From G963664835 sp963664835 (lineage in GTDB: Bacteria; Chloroflexota; UBA6077; FW602-bin22; JBCLEL01), in contig CAXXUG010000027.1 in NCBI GenBank assembly GCA_963664835.2, positions 42,396-106,395 of the forward strand: a stretch of 64,000 nt of DNA, given 5' to 3'. Shown in pieces: positions 53,082 through 64,000 of this stretch. The position numbers and the translations under genes were made by a program. Under the pieces are notes generated by a model. That model was not told the DNA's origin and made no database searches. It worked only from the letters and a program-made list of their open reading frames with translations. How positions within the stretch are numbered: position 1 is the first letter of the stretch; every line of letters starts with the position of its first letter.

Positions 53082-53447
53082 ATGCCAAATCCAGTTTCGT
53101 ATTTCGAGCTCGGCGGGAGGAACGCCGCCAAACTGAGCGAGTTCTACTCGGACCTGTTCGGCTGGAAGATCGAACAGCACGCGCCGGCCGCCGCATTCGC
53201 GGAGTACTACCGCGTAGAGGCGGCGAAAGAAGGCATAGCCGGTGGCATAATTCAGACTTCGGGCGAGATGCCGCCAAACTACCTGATGGTCTACATAACG
53301 GTGGACGACCTTCAGGCGTGTTTGGACAAGGCGGAGAGCCTGGGAGGCGAGATTGTGGTTACTCCGTTCGAAATGCCCGGCGGAATGGGGCAGATCGCGG
53401 TGTTCCGCGACCCGGACGGCAACACGATCGGGTTGCACAAGTCCTAG
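53082..53447 (+). CDS. VOC-family (glyoxalase-like) protein
   Basis: This 121-residue single VOC domain opens with PVSYFELGGRNAAKLSEFYSDLFGW and ends with AVFRDPDGNTIGLHK. Glu and His positions fit metal binding in this fold. Such proteins include lyases, dioxygenases and resistance proteins, so function is open. ATG has GGAGG 5 bases upstream. It is 70 bases downstream of the hydrolase gene. Confidence 0.85.
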   Translation: MPNPVSYFELGGRNAAKLSEFYSDLFGWKIEQHAPAAAFAEYYRVEAAKEGIAGGIIQTSGEMPPNYLMVYITVDDLQACLDKAESLGGEIVVTPFEMPGGMGQIAVFRDPDGNTIGLHKS

Positions 53448-53465
53448 GCGCCGGCCGCCGGCCGA

Positions 53466-53495
53466 TTGACCCTGGGTCGCTTGGGAAAATATAAT
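53466..53495 (+). promoter_or_regulatory. tRNA-Lys promoter
   Basis: TTGACC (53466-53471) and TATAAT (53490-53495) are separated by 18 bases, 32 bases before the tRNA. The same spacing with a degraded TATGAT is found at the second tRNA copy. Confidence 0.7.
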
Positions 53496-53527
53496 TGCGC
53501 CGGCGCGGAGTTCACGAGATCAGATTC

Positions 53528-53604
53528 GGGCCATTAGCTCAACTAGGCAGAGCAGGCGACTCTTAATCGTCAGGTTGCAGGTTCGATTCCTGCATGGCCC
53601 ACCA
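53528..53604 (+). tRNA. tRNA-Lys (CTT)
   Basis: This 77-base tRNA has acceptor stem GGGCCAT/ATGGCCC, D-stem GCTC/GAGC, anticodon stem GGCGA/TCGTC with loop CTCTTAA (anticodon CTT, lysine), T-stem GCAGG/CCTGC and TTCGATT loop. The 3' CCA is encoded. All stems pair. A diverged duplicate lies at 62474-62550. Confidence 0.93.
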
Positions 53605-53719
53605 CCGACGAATACCGCAACTTTACCCATTGAATGGAAACGCGGTTGCGGTAAGGTATTGCCATACACACCCAGACACTGGCCTCTGACCGGACGCGAG
53701 GCAAAGAAGACACCAGCAA

Positions 53720-54178
53720 ATGACTCTCGGCGACCACCAACCCGTTGCGAAAATCGAGTTGCTTATTCGCCGACCCGTGGCGCACGTGTTTGAAGCCTTC
53801 GTGAATCCCAACGTGATTACGAAATTTTGGTTCAACCGCACTTCTGGACCGCTGGTAGCGAACAATTCGGTCACTTGGTATTGGGATCTGTACAACGCCT
53901 CGACGAGGGTCTACGTACTAGCATTGGAGCAAGACCATCGGATTTACATTGAATGGGACGTCGACTCGGACACGCCAACTCGCGTCGAGTGGACGTTTGA
54001 AGATCGTGCAGACGAAGGGACCTATGTCAGGGTGGTCAATAGTGGCTTCGATCGAGATGCCGATGATGTAATCGACCGGGTTGTAGATTCGACGGGTGGC
54101 TTCGCTCTCGTGCTCGCGGCAGCCAAGGCGTACCTTGAGCATGGCATTGCTCTGAACATCGTTGCTGATCGCTTCTGA
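53720..54178 (+). CDS. SRPBCC-domain (AHSA1-like) protein
   Basis: This 152-residue START/SRPBCC fold has VAKIELLIRRPVAHVFEAFVNPNVITKFWF at the N-terminus, a mid segment HRIYIEWDVDSDTPTRVEWTFED, and a C-terminal helix GFALVLAAAKAYLEHG. Members bind hydrophobic ligands or act as Hsp90 co-chaperone-like proteins. Ribosome site is weak. It lies just downstream of the intact tRNA-Lys and is absent beside the duplicate copy. Confidence 0.83.
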   Translation: MTLGDHQPVAKIELLIRRPVAHVFEAFVNPNVITKFWFNRTSGPLVANNSVTWYWDLYNASTRVYVLALEQDHRIYIEWDVDSDTPTRVEWTFEDRADEGTYVRVVNSGFDRDADDVIDRVVDSTGGFALVLAAAKAYLEHGIALNIVADRF

Positions 54179-54729
54179 CCCATCATTACTGTTAGCCGAT
54201 GTAACCGATCCACGCGCCGCTCTCGGCGGGTCGTTTGAACCCTGTCATCGCTTGACGGAGGGTCGTTACCTGGAAAACGTTTCGGCAACCTCGTGGCAGG
54301 TAGTCGGTGAAGCGTTGCCTCATACTTGTGATCCAGGGTACCTGAGCCCTGGGCCTCAGCTGACAGGGAAGTGGTTTTGGCCTACTCGCCACATGGCCCG
54401 TTCTCGAAGGATGGGAACCAGTTCCCGATATCGGCAGGCGGCGCCGTCATCCGGTGTGCTGCGGCCTCTCACGGGGTTCGGGTCACCTAACTGGACTCCT
54501 CATATCAGAACCTCCCAGCAAAAAGTTCGCAAATCGGTACGCATTGCCTCACCTTGGTTAACGGTAGACAGAACCGTCGTCGAGATATGGCTCGGCAGCC
54601 TCCTCACATAGGAAGGCACCGGGCTCAAGCCGCCGGAGTCGTCCTGGCCCTAAACTCGCTATAGCAACTGCTCGTGTGCAGCCACCGCCCTTAACCTCAG
54701 GACGGCCGCCGACAAGCCTTGGAGTCTGT
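54179..54729. other. Intergenic region with duplicated segment
   Basis: This 551-base gap lies between the SRPBCC and membrane-protein genes. It contains ACGGTAGACAGAACCGTC (54561-54578) with flanks to 54595 that recur at 62557-62591. No gene was recognised. Confidence 0.5.
54561..54595 (+). repeat. Repeat shared with tRNA-Lys duplicate, copy 1
   Basis: The 35 bases here match 62557-62591 with about four differences. ACGGT/ACCGT can form a small hairpin. In copy 1 it lies about 950 bases after the tRNA; in copy 2 only 6 bases after the pseudo-tRNA. Confidence 0.7.
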
Positions 54730-55410
54730 CTATTGCCACAGGTCCGGATCGGGTCGCTTCATCAGTCCGAATCCCAGATATCCATACCAGATAACCAGTA
54801 GCACGTAGAGGCTCCGGGCCAGGCTGATGAAGGTGTCGCGTCCGTCGTTATCGAGTACGGCCATCATGAAGAAGACCATTACTGCCAGACTGACCAGCGC
54901 AGCCAACAGGGAGATTATCCGGTTGAAGTCGTCTCTCGTGGAGAGGCCCAACGCAAAAATGAAGCCGCCAAACCCAAGCGCAATCCCACCGGCGTAGAGA
55001 AATGCCGAGCCGGCGTTGTAGACGGGAACGCTTGCGCTGATCTGGTCACTGGTCTGGGCATCGGCCAGAATGAAGTCCATGCCGCCCGCTAGAATCCAAC
55101 CGGTCAGTCCGACGAAGATCATGAAGAAGCCCATCTGAACAAGAGCCTTGCCGTTACCCTGCAAGGTTACGTTCCGCATCAGCGCATAGAGGCCCGAGAC
55201 GATTAGGGCCAGGGCTAGGATTATCGCGATGTTGGTTACTTTGGTCAGCGCCCCGTTGGCGCCCTTGGCCGTTATGGAGCCAACAGCGTCTGACACGTCG
55301 GCGCTGTCTATCAGTAGGCCACCCGGCTCTATGAGAAAGAACACGAAGGCGATTATCGGGCCGAATATGAGGGACAGACCCGCAACCCGGTTCACTGATA
55401 TTGTGCCCAT
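54730..55410 (-). CDS. Six-helix integral membrane protein, unknown family
   Basis: This 226-residue protein starts at ATG 55410 with GGGAGG 7 bases upstream; nine upstream residues are dropped. It has about six hydrophobic helices (for example FGPIIAFVFFLIE, IAIILALALIVSGLYALM, YAGGIALGFGGFIFALG) and a short polar C-terminus (KRPDPDLWQ). I cannot name the family; it is DUF4386- or DUF998-like by appearance only. Confidence 0.7.
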   Translation of the reverse strand: MGTISVNRVAGLSLIFGPIIAFVFFLIEPGGLLIDSADVSDAVGSITAKGANGALTKVTNIAIILALALIVSGLYALMRNVTLQGNGKALVQMGFFMIFVGLTGWILAGGMDFILADAQTSDQISASVPVYNAGSAFLYAGGIALGFGGFIFALGLSTRDDFNRIISLLAALVSLAVMVFFMMAVLDNDGRDTFISLARSLYVLLVIWYGYLGFGLMKRPDPDLWQ

Positions 55411-55967
55411 GTTTGAACCTCCCTTATGTGGCGTCATGAGAATGATCCATCGGGTTTAATCGTTCCAGCATATATTCTGACACCAGAGTTGTGGCATTAC
55501 AATAGGAAAGTGAACTAACCCTGATAGTTGTACCACCCGCTATGTTGGTCTCGTCGAGCGTCCGTGTCCGCAAGCATCCTGACGATTAAGGGTGCAGCGG
55601 ACTGGGAACATGGAGGGGCGCGAACTACCGTGTGACGTGTGGGCCTTGGCCCACCATACTTGACAGAAGCAGAATGTTCGAATCGGCTATCACTCTAAGG
55701 CCCTAAGGTGCGCCGTAGCATCTTTCTTCTTCAGGGAGATGCACGTGATCGTCATTCCGTCGCGCTTCTACTTGACGCGGGCACCGTGGTGAAGGAGGGC
55801 GCCACGTTCAGATACCGAGAATAGGCCTTGTATGTGGCAGGCCGGCGTTCTTCGCCAGTGCTACATCCAGGTTAGCGATTTCGGCTTCCCCAGCGAGGCC
55901 ACGGCGCTCTTGCACCTCGCCATACCCGGGTCACACAACTCCTGAAGAAATCGCTGACCCTGGTCAC
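55411..55967. other. Intergenic region, small hairpin only
   Basis: This 557-base gap lies upstream of the membrane protein and beyond the gltD stop. GTGGGCC/GGCCCAC (55639-55654) is a tight palindrome. Nothing else was recognised. Confidence 0.4.
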
Positions 55968-57425
55968 TTACCGGGCCACGGAGGCAACGCGCAGCAAATT
56001 GGTCGCGCCGGTCAGGTGCGCATCGATGCATGCCGCAGCGTCTCGGCCCTCGGCCAGCGCCCACACCACCAACGACTGCCCCCGCGCCATGTCGCCGGCA
56101 GCGAAAACGTTGGCCACGCTGGTCATCTTTTTCTCGTCCGTACGTACGTTGCCGCGGCCGTCCAGCTCGACCCCGAGCTCCGCCAGCACTCCATCCGGTT
56201 CGGGATGCAGAAACCCCATGGCAAGCAGCACCAACTCAGTCTCTATTTCAAACTCGCTCCCCGGCACCTCGTGCATCTTCGGACGTCCAGGTCCGCTCAT
56301 GTCCCACCTGACCCGCACCGCCTCGAGTTTGCGCAAGTGGCCGTTGCTGCCCGACAGCCGCTTGGTCAGAATGTCGTAGTCCCGGACCCCGCCCTCCTCG
56401 TGCGCCGCCGAGGAGCGAAGTATCATCGGCCATTGCGGCCATGGATTCTCGGGACGACGCGTCACCGGGGGCTCAGACAGCAACTCGTATTGGTACACTA
56501 CCTCGGCGCCCTGTCGATGCGCCGTCCCCAGGCAGTCCGCCCCCGTGTCTCCGCCGCCGAGGATCACTACGCGCTTGCCCTCCGCCGTGATCCGCTCATC
56601 AGGCTCCACGCTCTGCCCGCTCAGCAGCCTGTTCTGTTGGGTCAAGTATTCCATGGCGAAGTGAACACCCTTCATCTCCCGTCCCGGTACCGGAAGATCC
56701 CTGGGTTTTGTCGAACCTCCGGCTAACAGCACGGCGTCGTAGCTGTCAGTCAGCCTCGACGCCGGGTAGCCCTTCCCCACGTGCACTCCGGTCTTAAATT
56801 GAACCCCCTCCGCCTCCATCTGATCGACGCGTCGCTGGACGATCTTCTTGTCCAACTTGAAGTCCGGGATTCCCAACCGTAGCAGGCCGCCAATATACTC
56901 TGAGCGTTCGTACACCGTGACCATGTGACCGCATCGGTTGAGTTGCTGCGCGGCCGCAAGCCCCGCCGGACCCGATCCCACCACCGCAACACTCTTGCCC
57001 GTTCGTCGCTGCGGCGGCTCCGGCCTGATCCATCCTTCCTGCCAACCTCTGTCCGATATCGCTTTCTCAATGTACTCGATCGTCACTGGGTCTTGGTTGA
57101 TCGCCAGCACGCACGAGCCCTCGCATGGCGCCGGACATATTCTGCCGGTGAACTCAGGGAAGTTGTTCGTCCGGTGCAGAGCTACCAGGGCCGCCTCCCA
57201 CTCTCCCCTGTAGACCAAGTCGTTCCAATCCGGTATCAGGTTGCCGAGAGGGCATCCGCTATGACAGAACGGCACAGCACAGTTCATGCACCGCGCACCC
57301 TGGGCACGGGCGTCTTCCTCTGTCCACGACGATACGAACTCGTTATAGTCCCGCACCCGAAGCTCTATCGGTCGCTTGGGCGGCGGTTTGTGGCCGTACT
57401 CCTTGAACCCCGTGGGCTTACCCAT
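55968..57425 (-). CDS. gltD: Glutamate synthase small subunit
   Basis: This 485-residue NADPH-dependent glutamate synthase beta subunit passes electrons from NADPH to the large subunit. The N-terminal cysteine clusters ARCMNCAVPFCHSGCPLGN and ICPAPCEGSC hold 4Fe-4S centres. An FAD motif VVGSGPAGLAAAQQL (near 150) and an NADPH motif VILGGGDTGADC (near 295) follow, then FAAGDMARGQSLVVWA. It begins 1 base after the gltB stop, a tightly coupled operon. It is intact, unlike gltB. Confidence 0.95.
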   Translation of the reverse strand: MGKPTGFKEYGHKPPPKRPIELRVRDYNEFVSSWTEEDARAQGARCMNCAVPFCHSGCPLGNLIPDWNDLVYRGEWEAALVALHRTNNFPEFTGRICPAPCEGSCVLAINQDPVTIEYIEKAISDRGWQEGWIRPEPPQRRTGKSVAVVGSGPAGLAAAQQLNRCGHMVTVYERSEYIGGLLRLGIPDFKLDKKIVQRRVDQMEAEGVQFKTGVHVGKGYPASRLTDSYDAVLLAGGSTKPRDLPVPGREMKGVHFAMEYLTQQNRLLSGQSVEPDERITAEGKRVVILGGGDTGADCLGTAHRQGAEVVYQYELLSEPPVTRRPENPWPQWPMILRSSAAHEEGGVRDYDILTKRLSGSNGHLRKLEAVRVRWDMSGPGRPKMHEVPGSEFEIETELVLLAMGFLHPEPDGVLAELGVELDGRGNVRTDEKKMTSVANVFAAGDMARGQSLVVWALAEGRDAAACIDAHLTGATNLLRVASVAR

Positions 57426-57426
57426 G

Positions 57427-61974
<4,548 letters not shown>

Positions 61975-62473
61975 TTGCTAGGTTTACTGCATCCGATACC
62001 GCAGCCGCATATAACGACCTGATACATAATCAGTCAGGCACGCTCTATACGCTTCCGGTTCTTTGGACGTCACCGCCACTCTATTCAGGATGGGCATAAG
62101 GTCAGTGAACGGGAGCCTCACGAACTCGGTGCCGTTCTCTCAGTGTCATGGGCAATTTAGCTTCTCACCTCGGGGTTTCTTTCGATCATTCTCAAAGTGC
62201 CGGTGGGCCGGCCTGAACGTGGGACTGAGGCTCCGACGGTGACTGTCAAGCACCTAAAAAGAACCAACGGTAAATCTATCAACTTGTTAAAACGGTGTCA
62301 ATCGGCTTCCTGTCTCACATACGTATATGCGTCTCCGGCGGCTTGTCTTACTCCCGCAAGCAAGGAAGAAACGCCTCCTTGAAAAGGCTCAGAACCGTCT
62401 AAGCGGCGGAACGAACTTAGAATCGCCGGAGAAAATATGATTGCGCCGGCGCTGTGTTCGCGAGATCAGTCGC
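61975..62473. other. Region upstream of gltB, nothing recognised
   Basis: About 500 bases lie between gltB and the pseudo-tRNA. The gltB promoter should lie here. The last 50 bases are the degraded copy of the tRNA-Lys promoter region, with TATGAT at 62436-62441. Confidence 0.4.
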
Positions 62474-62550
62474 AGGCCATTAGCTCGACTAGGCGGAGCA
62501 GGCGACTCTTAAAGGTCCGGTTGCAGGTTCGATTCCTGCCCGGCCCACCA
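62474..62550 (+). pseudogene. Decayed tRNA-Lys copy
   Basis: This 77-base sequence aligns end to end with the tRNA at 53528 but cannot fold properly. The acceptor arms AGGCCAT and CCGGCCC have three mismatches, and the anticodon stem GGCGA/AGGTC has two. The D and T arms, CTT anticodon and CCA are kept. The upstream promoter copy is also degraded. It is most likely a tRNA pseudogene. Confidence 0.75.
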
Positions 62551-62556
62551 AGGTAT

Positions 62557-62591
62557 ACGGTAGACAGAACCGTCTTTGAGATATGCCTCGG
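62557..62591 (+). repeat. Repeat shared with tRNA-Lys duplicate, copy 2
   Basis: This is the second copy of 54561-54595, only 6 bases after the pseudo-tRNA. It shows that the duplication extended beyond the tRNA and that the two loci differ by an insertion or deletion of about 950 bases. Confidence 0.7.
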
Positions 62592-62840
62592 GGGCCTGTG
62601 ATCCCCTAGCAGCGTGGTCAACGCGCCGGGGTCGAGCCCGTATACCTGAGTAACCATCGGACCCAGCAGGCCGTGAGCGAAAGCCTGAGATCCTGGCAGA
62701 AATGATGAGCCTGCTTCTGTACCCGGGGCTTACTGGGATCCAGGACGTGGGAGTCTGTGGCTGGACTGGACTGGCCTCGGGTGGCGGGAAGGGTAGCAGG
62801 GCTATATGAGTCGGTGTTCCGGGCTGTCAACCAGGTCTGG

Positions 62841-63746
62841 CTAAATCACCCGCTCGTACCAAACGGTGACGGCCTGTCTTCTGAAACCTCCGGCCCGATA
62901 AATCCTAAGAGCGCCGGGGTTCAAGCTGTCGACAGTAAGGCCTATGCGGGAAGCACCGGAGTTCCTCAAGTATTGGACGCCGGCCCGCATAATTGAAGTG
63001 CCTAGGCCCTTGCCCCGGTAGTCGGGATGGGCCCCCATCATGTCTATCCATCCCTGCGTACCATGTTCGCCGTGCTCCAGTCGAGTCCAGTTGAAGCCGA
63101 TGGTAGTTTCACCGTCCAGTAACAGCAGAATGTCTTGAAAGTTGAAAAGGGCCATTCGGACCTTGTAGTGAATAACCTCAAGCCTATTGGGGCTGTAACC
63201 CCAGTGCCTGGCGAATGAGAGGTTCTGGATGAACCGAAGTCGCTCTTCGTCGCCTTCACGGAAGTGGCGAAGGCGGAATCCGTCGTAGAGTTCGGGGTCT
63301 GGAACCGAGGAGGGGTCGAGGAGCTTCATGTCCCAGAACTTGCGGATCAATCGGAAGCCACAGCGCCTGGCGAGTCTACGGGCGTTCAGCGCTGCGTAAG
63401 GGACGGCCAGCTGGACAATTTCGTAGCCCAGAGCGGAGGATCGGTCTACGGAGGCCTCGATGAGTCGGGTGCCTGCCCCCTTGTGTAAATGGTCGGGGTG
63501 GATGGCCCCTTCAAGAACGACGCGTTTAAGGGGTGGTTCCAGGTTTGCGATCAAGTAGCCAATTGGTGTGCCGCCCTCAAAGGCGAGGAAAACGTCACGA
63601 TTGGGTTCGATGGTAGGTTGGCCGAGCCACTCTGACAGGTTGTCTATGGAACGAGCAGCCCACCACCCATTGTTACCGTGTATTGAATTTGTGAGTGTCC
63701 AGAAGGAGGTCAGATCTGAGCGCCGGAAACTTCTAACGATGACTAT
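62841..63746 (-). CDS. Double-GNAT acetyltransferase (MshD-like layout)
   Basis: This 301-residue protein, read from ATA at 63746, has two GNAT domains: a divergent first (about 5-145, with AIHPDHLHKGAGTRL) and a full second (about 160-301, with GAHPDYRGKGLGTSI as the acetyl-CoA loop). AGGAGGT stands exactly 7 bases before ATA; no ATG, GTG or TTG exists before residue 65. A start at TTG 63554 would cut the first domain in half. Layout resembles mycothiol synthase, but the substrate is unknown. Confidence 0.75.
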   Translation of the reverse strand: MVIVRSFRRSDLTSFWTLTNSIHGNNGWWAARSIDNLSEWLGQPTIEPNRDVFLAFEGGTPIGYLIANLEPPLKRVVLEGAIHPDHLHKGAGTRLIEASVDRSSALGYEIVQLAVPYAALNARRLARRCGFRLIRKFWDMKLLDPSSVPDPELYDGFRLRHFREGDEERLRFIQNLSFARHWGYSPNRLEVIHYKVRMALFNFQDILLLLDGETTIGFNWTRLEHGEHGTQGWIDMMGAHPDYRGKGLGTSIMRAGVQYLRNSGASRIGLTVDSLNPGALRIYRAGGFRRQAVTVWYERVI

Positions 63747-63927
63747 GGTAGTGACCTCCTATTGTCGAACTCAACCTTATGGGCATTCAGGTTACAGATA
63801 GAAGAGAGATGGGGCCAAGGAGCAGCTAGCCGAGATTGACAGCGGAATCTCTGTTGTAGGAAAGTACCTGACCGACCCAGAGTAGAGCCACTGGAAGAAT
63901 ACCCAACTTCCAGGAGCAGATTAGCCT

Positions 63928-64000
63928 ATGATTCCCACCCCCAGTACCGTACTAGTAGTTGCGCCTCACCCGGACGACTTTGAATTTGGATGTGCAGGTA
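63928..64000 (+). CDS. PIG-L/LmbE-family deacetylase (N-terminal part)
   Basis: The first 24 residues of a PIG-L family protein run off the right edge. VLVVAPHPDDFEFGCAG contains the zinc-binding HPDD motif of N-acetylglucosaminyl deacetylases, including the mycothiol and bacillithiol pathway enzymes. It starts at ATG 63928 with AGGAG about 12 bases upstream. It lies next to an MshD-like gene, but a link to mycothiol is only suggestive. Confidence 0.8.
   Translation, partial: MIPTPSTVLVVAPHPDDFEFGCAG

Noticed and set aside
62474..62550. Second functional tRNA-Lys gene
   Set aside because: Acceptor and anticodon stems have five mismatched pairs and the promoter copy is degraded.

Overview
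The window looks like a chromosomal segment of an uncultured member of the Chloroflexota, possibly the SAR202/Dehalococcoidia-like marine lineage. The inference rests on the high G+C content, the sugar-type binding lipoprotein with a long Val/Glu/Lys stalk (residues about 35-100), the density of phytanoyl-CoA dioxygenase, SDR, Ldh-type and LLM-flavin oxidoreductase genes, and a conserved small protein with a PPGWDEERV motif. No ribosomal RNA is present, so the assignment is by gene style only.

Layout. 1-7801: the end of selD, a GH172/DUF2961 glycosidase, a heterodimeric ABC exporter with one degenerate ATP site, an SDR, a glycerophosphodiesterase and a rhodanese. 8132-12825: a methyltransferase, a membrane-anchored TPR protein, a VanW-PASTA lipoprotein and serS. 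12879-20521: two tandem copies of a two-gene ABC exporter operon. 20928-22696: a convergent, 3'-overlapping candidate restriction endonuclease and beta-class DNA methyltransferase. 23019-29558: three PhyH-family dioxygenases interleaved with a solute-binding lipoprotein and two MalF/MalG-type permeases, with no ATPase gene. 29610-32382: a beta-propeller lipoprotein and a DUF2442/DUF4160 pair, both preceded by copies of the same 58-bp element, then a hypothetical gene. 32546-41697: a catabolic oxidoreductase block (RraA, PhyH, Ldh, LLM, AKR, two SDRs, mannonate dehydratase-like, Zn-ADH). 41745-47193: a small conserved protein, a membrane-anchored molybdopterin oxidoreductase, a PIN/RHH toxin-antitoxin pair, an MFS exporter and a second Ldh gene. 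47347-48985: a CarH-like cobalamin-binding regulator whose DNA-binding domain is a C-terminal XRE helix-turn-helix, next to a promoter flanked by a perfect 12-bp inverted repeat, then a DUF378 membrane protein. 49223-53447: phosphodiesterase, map, Yip1-like, alpha/beta hydrolase and VOC genes. 53528-62550: tRNA-Lys(CTT), an SRPBCC protein, a membrane protein, gltD and a three-times frameshifted gltB, then a decayed second copy of the tRNA-Lys gene. 62841-64000: a double-GNAT acetyltransferase and the start of a PIG-L deacetylase.

How the genes fit together. The centre (23-41 kb) reads as a peripheral catabolic region. A binding-protein transporter imports an oxidised or sugar-like compound. 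Fe(II)/2-oxoglutarate dioxygenases and several NAD(P)- or flavin-dependent dehydrogenases oxidise it, and RraA- and UxuA-like enzymes carry out aldol cleavage or dehydration. The substrate cannot be read from the sequence.

The most distinctive items are the B12/XRE regulator with its palindromic promoter, the duplicated ABC exporter pair with strongly conserved ATPase domains and diverged membrane domains, the duplicated promoter-like element at 30967 and 31861, the convergent restriction-modification candidate, and the tRNA-Lys duplication. Start codons were re-chosen from Shine-Dalgarno positions in many genes; several appear to use TTG, GTG or even ATA.
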